A stretch of 64,000 nucleotides of DNA from CAVVJA01 sp963779485 (GTDB lineage Bacteria > Actinomycetota > Actinomycetes > Mycobacteriales > Jatrophihabitantaceae). The position numbers and the translations under genes were made by a program. The stretch lies in the NCBI GenBank assembly GCA_963779485.1, contig CAVZYJ010000015.1:15333-79332 (forward strand). The letters run 5' to 3'. Below are positions 17,739-27,126 of this stretch, piece by piece (position 1 is the first letter of the stretch; the number at the start of each line of letters is the position of its first letter). The notes beneath the pieces are model-generated. The model was not told the DNA's origin, made no database searches, and worked only from the letters and a program-made list of their open reading frames with translations.

Positions 17739-18045
17739 CTGGCAGGCCTCCACGTGTGACGGCCGCGCCGGTGCGGTCCGGCGAAGTCGAGCCAGCTCCT
17801 GGACCCACCCGCGTATGGACCTACGGCCCGCGGCCAGGCGCGGACGAGCGCTGGCGTGCGGGTACCGAGGTCACGTCGTGCGGCCTGCTGCGCGGGTGAG
17901 CCCTGAAGCCGTCACTGACCCTATCTCTCGGTCGGTGAGGAGAGCGTCCCCCAAAAGAGCTGATTCGAATTGGCGCTTATTTCGCATACGCCGAGTTTCT
18001 TTGCCCCTCCGCCGCACATAGCGTGCCCGGAATGTGCGGTACGAG
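17739..18045. other. Non-coding interval between the LuxR gene and ndh
   Basis: About 307 bases lie between the regulator start and the ndh stop, both on the minus strand. The overlapping frames are short and lack family features. A relatively AT-rich patch occurs at about 17955-18005. This region should hold the LuxR gene's promoter, but I could not assign hexamers, an operator or a terminator. Confidence 0.5.
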
Positions 18046-19462
18046 TCACGGACCGCCCGCTGCGCGTTCCTCCTCGGCCGAGTCAGAAACCGACGGCGCC
18101 ACGAAAACGTCTTGGCCGGTGTTGATCGTCGTAACTGTGAAGGCCCGTTCGCGCCGACTGTCGCGAGTAAAAGCAAGGGCCCAGGTCATTACGGCACCGG
18201 CCCGATTTCGGTAACCGGTCAGAAACGCAATATGAATAAACAGCCACGAGAGCCAGCCGGCAAAACCGCCGAAGCCCACTTTGCTCACCGAGATGACGGC
18301 CTGGCCGCGGGAAATATAGGCCGCGGAGCCGAGATCGCGATATCGGAATGGACCCTTTGCCCCGTGCCCGGTCAGTTCGTAGCGAATGCGACGGCCGGTG
18401 TAGAGCCCACCCTGCATCGCCACCTCGGCGACACCGGGAAGGTTCTCGAGGCTCATCACGTCACCAATCACCGATATCTCGGGATGGTCGGGGATGGTCA
18501 GATTCGGCGTGACCTCGATCCGGCCCTGCTTGTCCTGCTTCACCGACGTGGCCGCCGCTATCTTGTCGGCGATCGGCGGCGCGGCCACTCCAGCTGTCCA
18601 CAACACGGTACCGGCGTGGTAGCGCGTCTCCGTACCGGAGGCGTCGCGCACCACCAACCCGTCGCGGTCGACGGCGGTCACCCTCGAGTGCATGTGAAGT
18701 TCGACGCCCTGCCGTTCGAGCACGGCGGCGGCCTTCTTCGAGAGCTTCGGCCCGAACGCCGCCAAAGGCTCGGGGCCACCGTCGAACAGCAGCACCCGCG
18801 CGCTGTCCGGATCGAGATGACGAAACTCGTCCTGCAGGCTCTTGCTCGCCAGCTCCCGCAACTGCCCGGCCAGCTCGACACCTGTCGGACCAGCGCCGAC
18901 CAGGGCGAAGGTGAGCCAGCGCCGCTGCTCGGTCGGAGTCGCGGCCGTGCCGGCCATTTCGAATGCGCTGTACACCCGCCGCCGGATATTCAAGGCATCG
19001 GCGAGCGTCTTCATGCCCGGCGCGAACTCCGCGTACTCGTCGTGCCCGAAGTAGGACTGCTGCATCCCCACCGCGACGATGAGGTCGTCATACGGCAGCC
19101 GCAGCTCGGCGCCGCCGACCCGGCGGGCGATCACATTCCGGCTCGTCGACGTCGATGTCGACGGCCTCGGCGAGCTCCACGTTCACGTTGCGGTGCCGCT
19201 TCAGCACGCTTCGAAGCGGAGCGGCGATCTGCCCTTCGGAGAGGATTCCCGTCGCCATCTGGTAGAGGAGTGGTTGGAACAGATGGTGCGCGGCCCGGTC
19301 GACCAGCGTCACCTGCACCGGCGCGCGCCGGAGCGCGCGGGCGGCAAACAGGCCGCCGAAGCCACCCCCGATGATGACCACCCGGTGCGGAGCCGGATCG
19401 GTGGACGGGGGCGAGCCGCCGCGCTCACGCTCGGCGGCGGTCGCTGCGCTCTCGTCGGTCAT
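18046..19462 (-). CDS. ndh: Type II NADH:quinone oxidoreductase (NDH-2), with apparent frameshift near 19144
   Basis: NDH-2 passes electrons from NADH to the quinone pool without pumping protons. The N-terminal frame (from 19462) carries the FAD Rossmann motif VVIIGGGFGGLFAARAL and LFQPLLYQMATG. The C-terminal frame carries the NADH-binding GAGPTGVELAGQL motif, VLWTAGV, a second FAD motif VIGDVMSLE and a membrane-associated tail with hydrophobic FAGWLSWLFIHIAFLTGY. The frames join at DVDIDVD/SRNVIARR if one base (about 19144) is removed, giving 471 residues, normal for actinobacterial Ndh. The start overlaps the stop of the preceding chimeric ORF. A sequence error seems likely because both halves are well conserved. 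Confidence 0.87.
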
Positions 19463-19581
19463 CAGCCGGCCGGATCGTGCCAGGTGTCACCGCTGGGCAG
19501 GAGCGCGTCGGCTTCCTTCGGACCCCAGCTGCCGGCCCCCGGACCGATGACGATGACCTCGTAATGCTGATCGTCGGACAC
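19462..19581 (-). pseudogene. Chimeric remnant: flavoprotein N terminus fused to G6P dehydrogenase C terminus
   Basis: This 39-codon ORF has a GTG start with an ideal GGAGGA site 7 bases upstream. Residues 1-17 (VSDDQHYEVIVIGPGAG) look like the first strand and glycine loop of a GMC-type or other FAD oxidoreductase. The remainder (GSWGPKEADALLPSGDTWHD) looks like the extreme C terminus of glucose-6-phosphate dehydrogenase (Zwf). The fusion point at about 19530-19542 lies at a shared Ala-Gly. It ends in a TGATG overlap with ndh. The simplest reading is a deletion removing most of two adjacent genes, or an assembly collapse. The family assignments rest on short motifs. Confidence 0.55.
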
Positions 19582-19834
19582 GAGCACTCCTCCGGGATCG
19601 TGGTGTTGCTCGGGCACCGCGTGGCCAATCGACGGACGGCCGCCACTGCTCATCCCCTGCTCACCCTGCACCGGGCGCGGTGACCCCGCCTCACCCGGGC
19701 CGGATGAGCCCGCCGACGCGACGGGCCCGGTCAACCATCCGTTGCGAGTGATCCAGGCGACCGACGCCGTCGGGCACGCTCGGCGGAAACGGTGTGCGAC
19801 GGGGCGCGCGGGACGGCTCTGGGAGGAGCAACGG

Positions 19835-20227
19835 ATGAGCACGCTCGACCTTGCTCGTATCCAGTTTGGGATGACTTCGATCTATCACTTCCTGTTCGTG
19901 CCGGTTACGATCGGTCTGGCGTTTCTCACCGCGATCCTGCAGACCGTTTGGCACCGCAATCACAACCCCGACTACCTGCGTTTGACGCGTTTCTTCGGCA
20001 CCCTGCTGCTCATCAATGTCGCCGTTGGAGTTGTCACCGGGCTCGTTCAGGAGTTCCAGTTCGGCATGGACTGGTCGTCCTACTCCGAGACGGTCGTCGT
20101 CTTCTTGCCGGTCGTGCTGGCCTACCAGGCGTGGAGCTACTTCGTGTTCCACCGCCGGGTGACGACCCACCACTTCGAGTCGACGTCGCCCGGGGGGGCA
20201 GACGTGGCCACCGCTCCGCCGACGTGA
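19835..20227 (+). pseudogene. Cytochrome bd oxidase stub: cydA 5' end fused in frame to cydB 3' end
   Basis: The 130-codon ORF begins with a clear CydA N terminus (residues 1-84: LARIQFGMTSIYHFLFVPVT, with His18 at the haem b595 ligand position, and EFQFGMDWSSYS). From about residue 85 it reads ETVVVFLPVVLAYQAWSYFV, which is the last transmembrane helix of CydB. CydA's quinol loop, its remaining helices and nearly all of CydB are missing, roughly 2 kb. A GGGAGGAGC ribosome site precedes the ATG at 19835, and the stop overlaps the cydD GTG exactly as an intact cydB would. It cannot be a functional oxidase. A true deletion or assembly artefact cannot be separated from sequence alone. Confidence 0.8.
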
Positions 20228-21903
20228 AAGCCCTCGATCCGCGGTTGCTGCACCACGCCGCCGCGAGCCGACGGTATGTGGTGGTCTCAGCGCTGGTCAC
20301 GGTGGCTTCCGGCCTCCTGCTCATCGTCGGCGCCTTCGCGGTCAGCGAGCTGGTGGTGCGGCCATTCCAGGATCGAGCGGACCTCGCCGACCTGCGAGGT
20401 CCGCTGATCGTCCTCGCGCTCGCGGTCGTAGGCCGGGCCGGGCTGGCCTGGGCTTCGCAGGTTGCGGCGCATCGGGCGGCGGCGGACGTCAAGTCGGAGC
20501 TGCGGCGTGGACTGCTCACCCACGCCATCCGCCTCGGTCCCTCGTGGTTGGCCCGGCAGCAGGTGGGTGATCTGGCCACGCTCGCCACCTCGGGTACGGA
20601 CGCGATCGACGACTACTTCGCGCAGTACCTGCCGGCGCTCGTCACGGCCGCCTTCCTGCCGGCCACCGTCATCGCCGTCGTGCTGAGTCAGGACGTGCTG
20701 GCCGGCGTCATCATTCTCGGCACCGTGGCGCTCATCCCCTTCTTCGGGGCGCTGATCGGGCGTGGCACCGAACAGGTCACGCGACGTCAATGGCGCACGC
20801 TGGCCGTGCTGGGCGGCCACTTCCTGGATGTCGTTCAGGGCCTGCCCACCTTGGTGCTCTTCGGCCGGGCCAAGACGCAGGTCGAGGCGATTCGCCGGCG
20901 GGCCGAGGAGAATCGGCGCGCGACCATGAGCACCCTGCGCCTCACGTTCCTCTCGTCGGCGGCGCTGGAGTTCATCGCGACCATCTCGGTCGCGGTCGTC
21001 GCCGTGTCCATCGGCTTGCGCCTGCTGGACGGGACGATCGATCTGCGCACCGGCCTGGTCGTGTTGATCCTCGCGCCCGAGGCCTACGCTCCGCTGCGGC
21101 AGGTGGCCGCGCAGTTCCACGCCAGTGCGGCCGGTGTGGCCGCAGCGGAGTCGATCTTTGCCGTGATCGAGGCCCCGAGTCCGGTCGGCGGACCACGCCC
21201 TGATTCGGTCCGCGCGGTGGACGCGGCCCGCGCGACGCTTCGCATCGAAGGGCTGAGCGTGCAGTACGACCGGCAGCGACCGGCCCTGGCGAGCGCGGAC
21301 CTCGTCGTGGTCCCCGGCGAATATGTGGGCGTCGCCGGCCCGAGCGGCTGCGGTAAGACCACGCTGCTGTGGGTGTTGCTCCGGTTCGTCGCACCGACCA
21401 CCGGCCGCGTGGTCCTCGACGGACCGGAGGGGCCGATCGACCTGGCGGATGTCGATCCTGAGGCGTGGCGAGCCCAGCTGGCCTGGGTGCCGCAAGAACC
21501 GTGGCTCGCTCCGGCGAGCATCGCCGAGAACGTCCTGCTGGCCCGACCCGACGCGGACCCAGAAGCGGTCGCCCGGGCGCTCAGCCTCGCCAATGCCACC
21601 GAGTTCGTGAACGATCTCCCGAACGGAATGGCCACGATCGTCGGCGAGAACGGCTTTGGCCTGTCCGCGGGGCAACGCCAACGAATCGCCCTCGCCCGGG
21701 CGTTCCTACGGGACGCTCGGCTGGTGCTCCTCGACGAGCCGACGGCCCATCTGGATGCGGCGAACGAGGCCGCGGTGACTGACGCGGTACGACGGCTCGC
21801 CCGGAATCGGACGGTCATCGCGGTGGCTCATCGACCCGCGTTGCTCGCCGATTGCGATCGACTCGTCTTCCTGGGCTCACCCCTCGCGAGGGCGGCGGCA
21901 TGA
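20224..21903 (+). CDS. cydD: Heterodimeric ABC exporter CydD (thiol export / cytochrome bd assembly)
   Basis: This 559-residue half-transporter pairs with CydC to export glutathione/cysteine-type thiols to the outside of the membrane and is needed for cytochrome bd maturation. Six transmembrane helices occupy about residues 1-310. The nucleotide-binding domain has Walker A GPSGCGKTTLL, Q-loop WVPQEPWLAP, signature LSAGQRQRIALARAF and Walker B LVLLDEPTAHLD. The GTG at 20224 overlaps the preceding stop (GTGA), and the stop overlaps cydC (ATGA). The frame extends further upstream, but that part is out-of-register cydA sequence. Confidence 0.95.
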   Translation: MKALDPRLLHHAAASRRYVVVSALVTVASGLLLIVGAFAVSELVVRPFQDRADLADLRGPLIVLALAVVGRAGLAWASQVAAHRAAADVKSELRRGLLTHAIRLGPSWLARQQVGDLATLATSGTDAIDDYFAQYLPALVTAAFLPATVIAVVLSQDVLAGVIILGTVALIPFFGALIGRGTEQVTRRQWRTLAVLGGHFLDVVQGLPTLVLFGRAKTQVEAIRRRAEENRRATMSTLRLTFLSSAALEFIATISVAVVAVSIGLRLLDGTIDLRTGLVVLILAPEAYAPLRQVAAQFHASAAGVAAAESIFAVIEAPSPVGGPRPDSVRAVDAARATLRIEGLSVQYDRQRPALASADLVVVPGEYVGVAGPSGCGKTTLLWVLLRFVAPTTGRVVLDGPEGPIDLADVDPEAWRAQLAWVPQEPWLAPASIAENVLLARPDADPEAVARALSLANATEFVNDLPNGMATIVGENGFGLSAGQRQRIALARAFLRDARLVLLDEPTAHLDAANEAAVTDAVRRLARNRTVIAVAHRPALLADCDRLVFLGSPLARAAA

Positions 21904-23657
21904 TCATCGGATCCGCTCCGGCCGAGGGGCCGCTCGCCCGGCTGGTGGTGGCCAGCCGGCCGGTGTCCGGTCGGCTCGGCCTCGGCATTCTGGCCAGCGC
22001 GGCGGCACTCGCCGCCAGTGTCGGCCTGACCGCCACGGCCGCGTGGCTGATCGCGCGCGCCTCGCAGATGCCGCCGGTGATCATCCTGTGGGTCGCGATA
22101 GCCGGAGTGCGCTTCTTCGGCATCGCGCGTCCGGTGTTCCGGTATGTCGGGCGGCTCATCTCGCACGACGCGGCGTTCCGGGTGATCGCCGACTTCCGGA
22201 CCAAGGTCTACGAGCAGCTCATCCCCTTGACGCCGTCACGGCTCGGGCGGCGTCATCGCGGCCAGCTCCTCGCCGGGCTGGTCTCCGACGTCGACGCGGT
22301 TCAGGAATTCGATCTGCGGGTCCTCGAACCGGCGGCCGTCGCCGCGTTGGTGTCAGCTGGCTGTGTCGGGCTGGCGGCTGTCATCCTTCCGTCGGCCGGC
22401 GCCGTGCTCGCCGTCGGATTCGTCGTTGCCGGAATCGTGGCCCCGCTGATCGCCGCGGCCGCGTTACGCCGGGCCACGGTGAGCCTCGCCCCGGTACGGG
22501 CCGCGCTGTCGGCGGCGGTCGTCGACCTGCTGCGGGGGGCGCCGGATCTCATCGCGGTCGGCGCGACCGAACGGAAGCTCGCGGAGATCGACGAGCTGGA
22601 CGCGGAGCTGACAAGGATGGGCCGCCGGGCGGCCTGGGCCACCGGCGCCGGCGCCGGCTTGGCGATGCTCGCCGCGGGCGCGTCGGTGTGGGCGTCGGCG
22701 GTGGTCGCGACGCCGGCCGTACGCGATGGCCGGTTGTCCGGAGTCATGGTGGCCGTTGTCGTACTCCTTCCGCTCGCCGCCTTCGAAGCGCTGGTGCCGT
22801 TGCCGCAGGCCGCCGTGCTCGTCACCCGGGTGCGGAGCGCGGCCGGGCGACTGTTCGGATTGCTCGACGAGCCGCCCGCCGTCACCGACCCCAGCGCACC
22901 GCTACCCCTGCCGGAGAGCCCCTACACGATCGAGCTGCGCCAGGTGTCGGCTCGATGGACGAGCGGCGGCCCGCGGGTTCTGGACGACCTCGACCTCACT
23001 GTGCCGCCCGGCCAACACGTCGCCGTCACTGGCCGATCCGGCGCCGGAAAGTCGACGCTCGCGGCCGTGTTGCTCCGGTTCCTCGATCCCGAGGATCGAG
23101 GCACCGTGCTGCTCAACGGTGTCGACGTGTGCGACCTGGCCGCCGACGATCTCCGCCGGGTCATCGGCTACGTCGCCGGCGACGCCCACATATTCGCCTC
23201 CGACCTCCGAGAGAATCTCCGGCTGGCCAAGCCGGGAGCGGCCGACGACGAGCTCATGGCCGCGCTGTATCGCGTCCGGCTCGGCGAGTGGTACGAGGCG
23301 CTCCCGGCCGGCCTCGCGACGTTTCTCGGGGAGAGCGGGGCACTGATCTCCGGAGGCGAGCGCCGAAGGATTGCCTTGGCGCGGGCTTTGCTCGCCGACC
23401 AGCCGATACTCGTCCTCGACGAACCGACCGAGGGTCTGGACGGGCCGACGGCCACGGCGCTGGTCGCCGACCTCCTCGACACCGCCTCCGGCCGAACCGT
23501 GCTGATGCTGACCCACCGGGACGAGGGGCTGGATCTCGTCGACCGCCGCTACGGACTCGTCGACGGACGCCTGGTCCGTACCGGGCAAACCTCGGTCGGA
23601 ATGCATATCGAAGGCCGGGAAACATCGGAGCTGGCTGCGGTCATCCAGCCGGGGTGA
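21900..23657 (+). CDS. cydC: Heterodimeric ABC exporter CydC (thiol export / cytochrome bd assembly)
   Basis: This 585-residue half-transporter is the partner of CydD. The transmembrane domain (about 1-320) includes the WLIARASQMPP segment typical of CydC after helix 1. The nucleotide-binding domain has Walker A GRSGAGKSTLA, a Q-loop region VIGYVAGDAHIF (in which Gln is replaced), signature LISGGERRRIALARAL and Walker B ILVLDEPTEGLD. The Gln replacement mirrors the asymmetric sites known in heterodimeric exporters. The ATG at 21900 overlaps the cydD stop by 4 bases; an upstream in-frame ATG at 21852 would overlap cydD by about 50 bases and is unlikely. Confidence 0.95.
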   Translation: MIIGSAPAEGPLARLVVASRPVSGRLGLGILASAAALAASVGLTATAAWLIARASQMPPVIILWVAIAGVRFFGIARPVFRYVGRLISHDAAFRVIADFRTKVYEQLIPLTPSRLGRRHRGQLLAGLVSDVDAVQEFDLRVLEPAAVAALVSAGCVGLAAVILPSAGAVLAVGFVVAGIVAPLIAAAALRRATVSLAPVRAALSAAVVDLLRGAPDLIAVGATERKLAEIDELDAELTRMGRRAAWATGAGAGLAMLAAGASVWASAVVATPAVRDGRLSGVMVAVVVLLPLAAFEALVPLPQAAVLVTRVRSAAGRLFGLLDEPPAVTDPSAPLPLPESPYTIELRQVSARWTSGGPRVLDDLDLTVPPGQHVAVTGRSGAGKSTLAAVLLRFLDPEDRGTVLLNGVDVCDLAADDLRRVIGYVAGDAHIFASDLRENLRLAKPGAADDELMAALYRVRLGEWYEALPAGLATFLGESGALISGGERRRIALARALLADQPILVLDEPTEGLDGPTATALVADLLDTASGRTVLMLTHRDEGLDLVDRRYGLVDGRLVRTGQTSVGMHIEGRETSELAAVIQPG

Positions 23658-23748
23658 TGAGCGCGCGGCCGCCCGCGCGCACTGTTGGTCATTGCCGCGA
23701 CTTCGGCCGGAGTCGATCGGAGAGACCTCACACCTCAAGGACTGGCAC

Positions 23749-25581
23749 ATGGACGACTACCCGCTCATTGCTGACCACGGCCTGATTGGCGATCTGCAGA
23801 CCGCGGCACTGGTGACGACCGACGGCTCGATCGATTGGTTCTGCGCTCCTCGCTTCGACTCGCCGAGCGTGTTCGGCGCGCTGCTCGATCACCGGAAGGG
23901 CGGCCGGTACCGGATCCGGCCGAGTGTCGATGCGTTCAGCTCGCAGCAGATGTATCTGCCCGATACGGCCATTCTGATCACCCGGTTTTTGACGCCGGAG
24001 GGCATCGGCGAGGTCGTGGATTTCATGCCGGTGAGCGGTGACGTGGCCACCGACCGGCACCGGCTGGTGCGGCTGCTGCGGTGTGTGCGGGGTCGGATGA
24101 CGTTCGAGCTCGACATAGCGCCGAGGTTCGACTATGGCCGAAAGCCGCATGAGCTGCATATCACTGACAGCGGCGCGGTGTTCAAGTCCGACGATTTCTC
24201 AATGACCCTGCACGTCGTTCGAGAGCCTGACGACGCTCGACTCGCGGACGTCCGGACCGACGATGGCGACGTGCATGCGGCGTTGACGTTGGAGGCCGGT
24301 CAACTGCGCGGGCTGGTGCTGGATACGGGCAGCGACGAGCCGCCGCGGGAGTTTCGGGTCGCGGAAGCGCGCAAGCTGCATGAGGACACGGAGCGGTTCT
24401 GGAAGTCCTGGCTGGCCCAGTCCACCTACACCGGCCGGTGGCGGGAGGCGCTGCAGCGCTCGGCGATCACCCTGAAGTTGATGACCTATGCGCCCACCGG
24501 TGCGCTGGTCGCGGCGCCGACGGCCGGTCTGCCCGAGCAGGTCGGCGGGGAGCGTAACTGGGATTACCGGTTCACCTGGGTCCGGGATGCGTCGTTCTCG
24601 ATCTACGCCCTGATGGGCATGGGATTCACCGATGAAGCTCGGGCGTTTGCGCAGTGGATGCTGGCCCGGGTGCAGGAGCGTAGGGGGGCGAAAACGCCGC
24701 TGAACCTGATGTACCGCATTGACGGGTCCGCTGACCTGACCGAGGAGATCCTCGAGCATTGGGAGGGTTACCGCGGTTCGTACCCGGTGCGGATCGGTAA
24801 TGGCGCCGCTGAGCAGTTGCAGCTGGACATCTTCGGTGAAGCGATGGACAGCGTCTACTTCGGGGATCGACGCGGGCTGCAGGCCGGCCACTCGGGCTGG
24901 AGTGCGATCAGCGATCTTCTCGGCTGGTTGGCTGACAACTGGGACCAGCCGGAGGCCGGCATCTGGGAGACCCGCGGTGGTCCGAAAGACTTCACCTACG
25001 GCCGGGTGATGTCCTGGGTGGCGTTTGATCGCGCGATTCGTCTCGCGACCGAGCATGGCCGTCCGGCGCCGTTGGACCGCTGGATCGCCCAGCGAGACGC
25101 CCTCTACGACCAGGTCATGCAACGCGGCTGGAATGCCGACCGTGGCGCGTTCGTGCAGCACTACGACGATACGGTGCTGGACTCCTCGCTGTTGCGCATG
25201 TCTCGCGTCGGTTTCATCGCGCCGCAAGACCCGATGTGGCTGTCCACACTTCGCGCCATGGATTCGGAGCTGGTATCCGACAGCCTCGTTTACCGCTATA
25301 ACCCGAGTGCCTCACCGGACGGCCTGCGCGGCTCGGAGGGCACCTTCTCGTTGTGCACTTTCATGTACGTCGACGCGTTGGCCGGCGCCGGACGCCTGGA
25401 GGACGCCCGGCTCACCTTCGAGAAGATGCTGACCTACTCCAACCATCTTGGGTTGTTCTCAGAGGAGATCGGCGACACCGGCGAGCAACTAGGTAACTTC
25501 CCGCAAGCGTTCACTCATCTGGCGCTGATCGACTCAGCGCTGACCTTGAACGCAAAGCTCGATAAGGCGGCGGGTGGCTAG
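23749..25581 (+). CDS. Glycoside hydrolase family 15 (glucoamylase/trehalase-like)
   Basis: The 610-residue cytosolic enzyme has the actinobacterial GH15 layout. The N-terminal beta-sandwich domain begins PLIADHGLIGDLQTAALVTT, followed by the (alpha/alpha)6 barrel with the signature GERNWDYRFTWVRD at about residue 266-279. It inverts the anomeric bond when it releases glucose from alpha-linked glucans or trehalose; this subgroup in mycobacteria includes trehalase TreH, so trehalose is a good candidate substrate. The ATG at 23749 has AAGGA upstream; an in-frame ATG at 23692 is less well supported. It lies 91 bases after cydC and converges on the glutamate decarboxylase gene. Confidence 0.93.
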   Translation: MDDYPLIADHGLIGDLQTAALVTTDGSIDWFCAPRFDSPSVFGALLDHRKGGRYRIRPSVDAFSSQQMYLPDTAILITRFLTPEGIGEVVDFMPVSGDVATDRHRLVRLLRCVRGRMTFELDIAPRFDYGRKPHELHITDSGAVFKSDDFSMTLHVVREPDDARLADVRTDDGDVHAALTLEAGQLRGLVLDTGSDEPPREFRVAEARKLHEDTERFWKSWLAQSTYTGRWREALQRSAITLKLMTYAPTGALVAAPTAGLPEQVGGERNWDYRFTWVRDASFSIYALMGMGFTDEARAFAQWMLARVQERRGAKTPLNLMYRIDGSADLTEEILEHWEGYRGSYPVRIGNGAAEQLQLDIFGEAMDSVYFGDRRGLQAGHSGWSAISDLLGWLADNWDQPEAGIWETRGGPKDFTYGRVMSWVAFDRAIRLATEHGRPAPLDRWIAQRDALYDQVMQRGWNADRGAFVQHYDDTVLDSSLLRMSRVGFIAPQDPMWLSTLRAMDSELVSDSLVYRYNPSASPDGLRGSEGTFSLCTFMYVDALAGAGRLEDARLTFEKMLTYSNHLGLFSEEIGDTGEQLGNFPQAFTHLALIDSALTLNAKLDKAAGG

Positions 25582-25610
25582 CGGCGGGGTTCGCGCTAAC
25601 CATAGGCGGA

Positions 25611-27110
25611 TCAGTGGTGATAGGAGACGCTGGCGCGTCCCTCGCGCGGCATCGGGCTCGACAGGTTCTCTAGGTAGTCGACGGCCGTGCGGATATTGGC
25701 CAACAGGTAGTCGGCGAGATCCATGGACACCCCGTTTCGCACCACGATGCGCTGAACGGTGATGTCGCTCAGGTTGTCGGGTAGCGGGTAGGCCGGCACC
25801 TGCCAACCTCGCTCTCGCAACTGGTTGCTCAGATCGTGCAGATCCCACATTCCGTTGCAGTTGGGGCCGAGGCGCCACGCGAACACCGGCAAATCGGAGC
25901 CATCGCTCATGAGCTCGAATGGCCCCATGTCCGCGATCGAATGCGACAGGTGCAGCGCGACATCCTGGCTGGCCTGTTGCACCCGCCGATAGCCCTCGAA
26001 TCCCAGCCGGAGGAAGTTGTAGTACTGCAGCAGTACCTGAGCTCCCGGACGGGAGAAGTTGAGCGCGAGCGTCGGCATCTCACCGCCGAGGTAGGACACC
26101 TGAAAGATCAGATCCTCGGGCAGCATGTCTGCCGTGCGCCAGACCACCCAACCGATGCCCGGGTAGACCAGGCCGTACTTGTGCCCGGACGTGCTGATCG
26201 AATGGACCCGCGGCAGCTGGAAGTCCCAGGTCAGGCCCGGCGCGAGGAATGGCGCCACGAAGGCGCCCGAGGCTCCGTCCACGTGGATCGGGATGTCCAG
26301 ACCGGTCCGAGCCTGCAGGTCGTCCAGCGCGGCCGCTATGGCCTGGACGGGCTCGTAGACGCCGGTGTAGGTCTGGCCGAGAATCGCGACCACGCCGATG
26401 GTGTTCTCGTCGACGTATTTGTCGAGCTGGTAGCCGTCGAGCGTGGGGTGGTCGTCGGTGATCGGCACGTAGCGCGGCTCCACCTCCCAGTAGTTGGCGA
26501 ACTTCTCCCACACGACCTGGACGGCGCTGCTCATCACCAGGTTGGGCTGATCGGCGGGCTTGCCGTCGTTTCGCCGGGCCTGCTGCCAGCGGCGCTTGAG
26601 GGCGAGGCCGCCAAGCATGCAGGCCTCGGAGGATCCGATCGTCGAGGTGCCGATCGTGTTTTCCGGATCGGGTGCGTGCCAGAGGTCCGCGAGCATGCGC
26701 CAGCACCGGTACTCGATTGCCGCGGTCAGCGGGTACTCGTCCTTGTCGATCATGTTCTTGTCGAACGTGTCGCTGTACAGCTTTGCCGCCGTCGGCTCCA
26801 TCCAGGTGGTGACGAAGGTCGCCAGGTTCAGCCGGGCGTTGCCGTCCAGCATCGCTTCGTCGTGCACGATCTGGTACGCGGTTTCGGGCAGCATGCTCTC
26901 GCTCGGCAGGACGAATCGCGGCACCGACAGGTCCTCGGCGCGGCGCGCGAAGAGCGGGTTGACCGACATCGAGTCCGGAACAGCCGACGCAATCTGTTTG
27001 GCCTGGAAACGAACCACGATCTCTCCCCAGTTCGGCAGCGGTGGGCGTATCGATGGGAGCGTCAGGAGGTCATCCGATCCCGGTTCGGAACCTACCTCGG
27101 TCGCCTCCAT
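25611..27110 (-). CDS. gadB: Glutamate decarboxylase
   Basis: This 499-residue PLP enzyme converts glutamate to GABA and CO2 while consuming a proton, giving acid resistance. Pyridoxal Lys311 lies in STSGHKYGLVYPG, and Asp278 (HVDGASG) should contact the cofactor nitrogen. GSSEACMLGGLALKRRW is the family substrate-loop motif. About 45 residues at the N terminus precede the usual start of homology (NPLFARRAEDLSVPRF), so the internal ATG at 26969 is a possible alternative start. No Gad antiporter is adjacent. The next gene (DUF1697) is on the same strand, 16 bases beyond the start. Confidence 0.95.
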   Translation of the reverse strand: MEATEVGSEPGSDDLLTLPSIRPPLPNWGEIVVRFQAKQIASAVPDSMSVNPLFARRAEDLSVPRFVLPSESMLPETAYQIVHDEAMLDGNARLNLATFVTTWMEPTAAKLYSDTFDKNMIDKDEYPLTAAIEYRCWRMLADLWHAPDPENTIGTSTIGSSEACMLGGLALKRRWQQARRNDGKPADQPNLVMSSAVQVVWEKFANYWEVEPRYVPITDDHPTLDGYQLDKYVDENTIGVVAILGQTYTGVYEPVQAIAAALDDLQARTGLDIPIHVDGASGAFVAPFLAPGLTWDFQLPRVHSISTSGHKYGLVYPGIGWVVWRTADMLPEDLIFQVSYLGGEMPTLALNFSRPGAQVLLQYYNFLRLGFEGYRRVQQASQDVALHLSHSIADMGPFELMSDGSDLPVFAWRLGPNCNGMWDLHDLSNQLRERGWQVPAYPLPDNLSDITVQRIVVRNGVSMDLADYLLANIRTAVDYLENLSSPMPREGRASVSYHH

Positions 27111-27126
27111 GATCTCGAGTCAGGAG

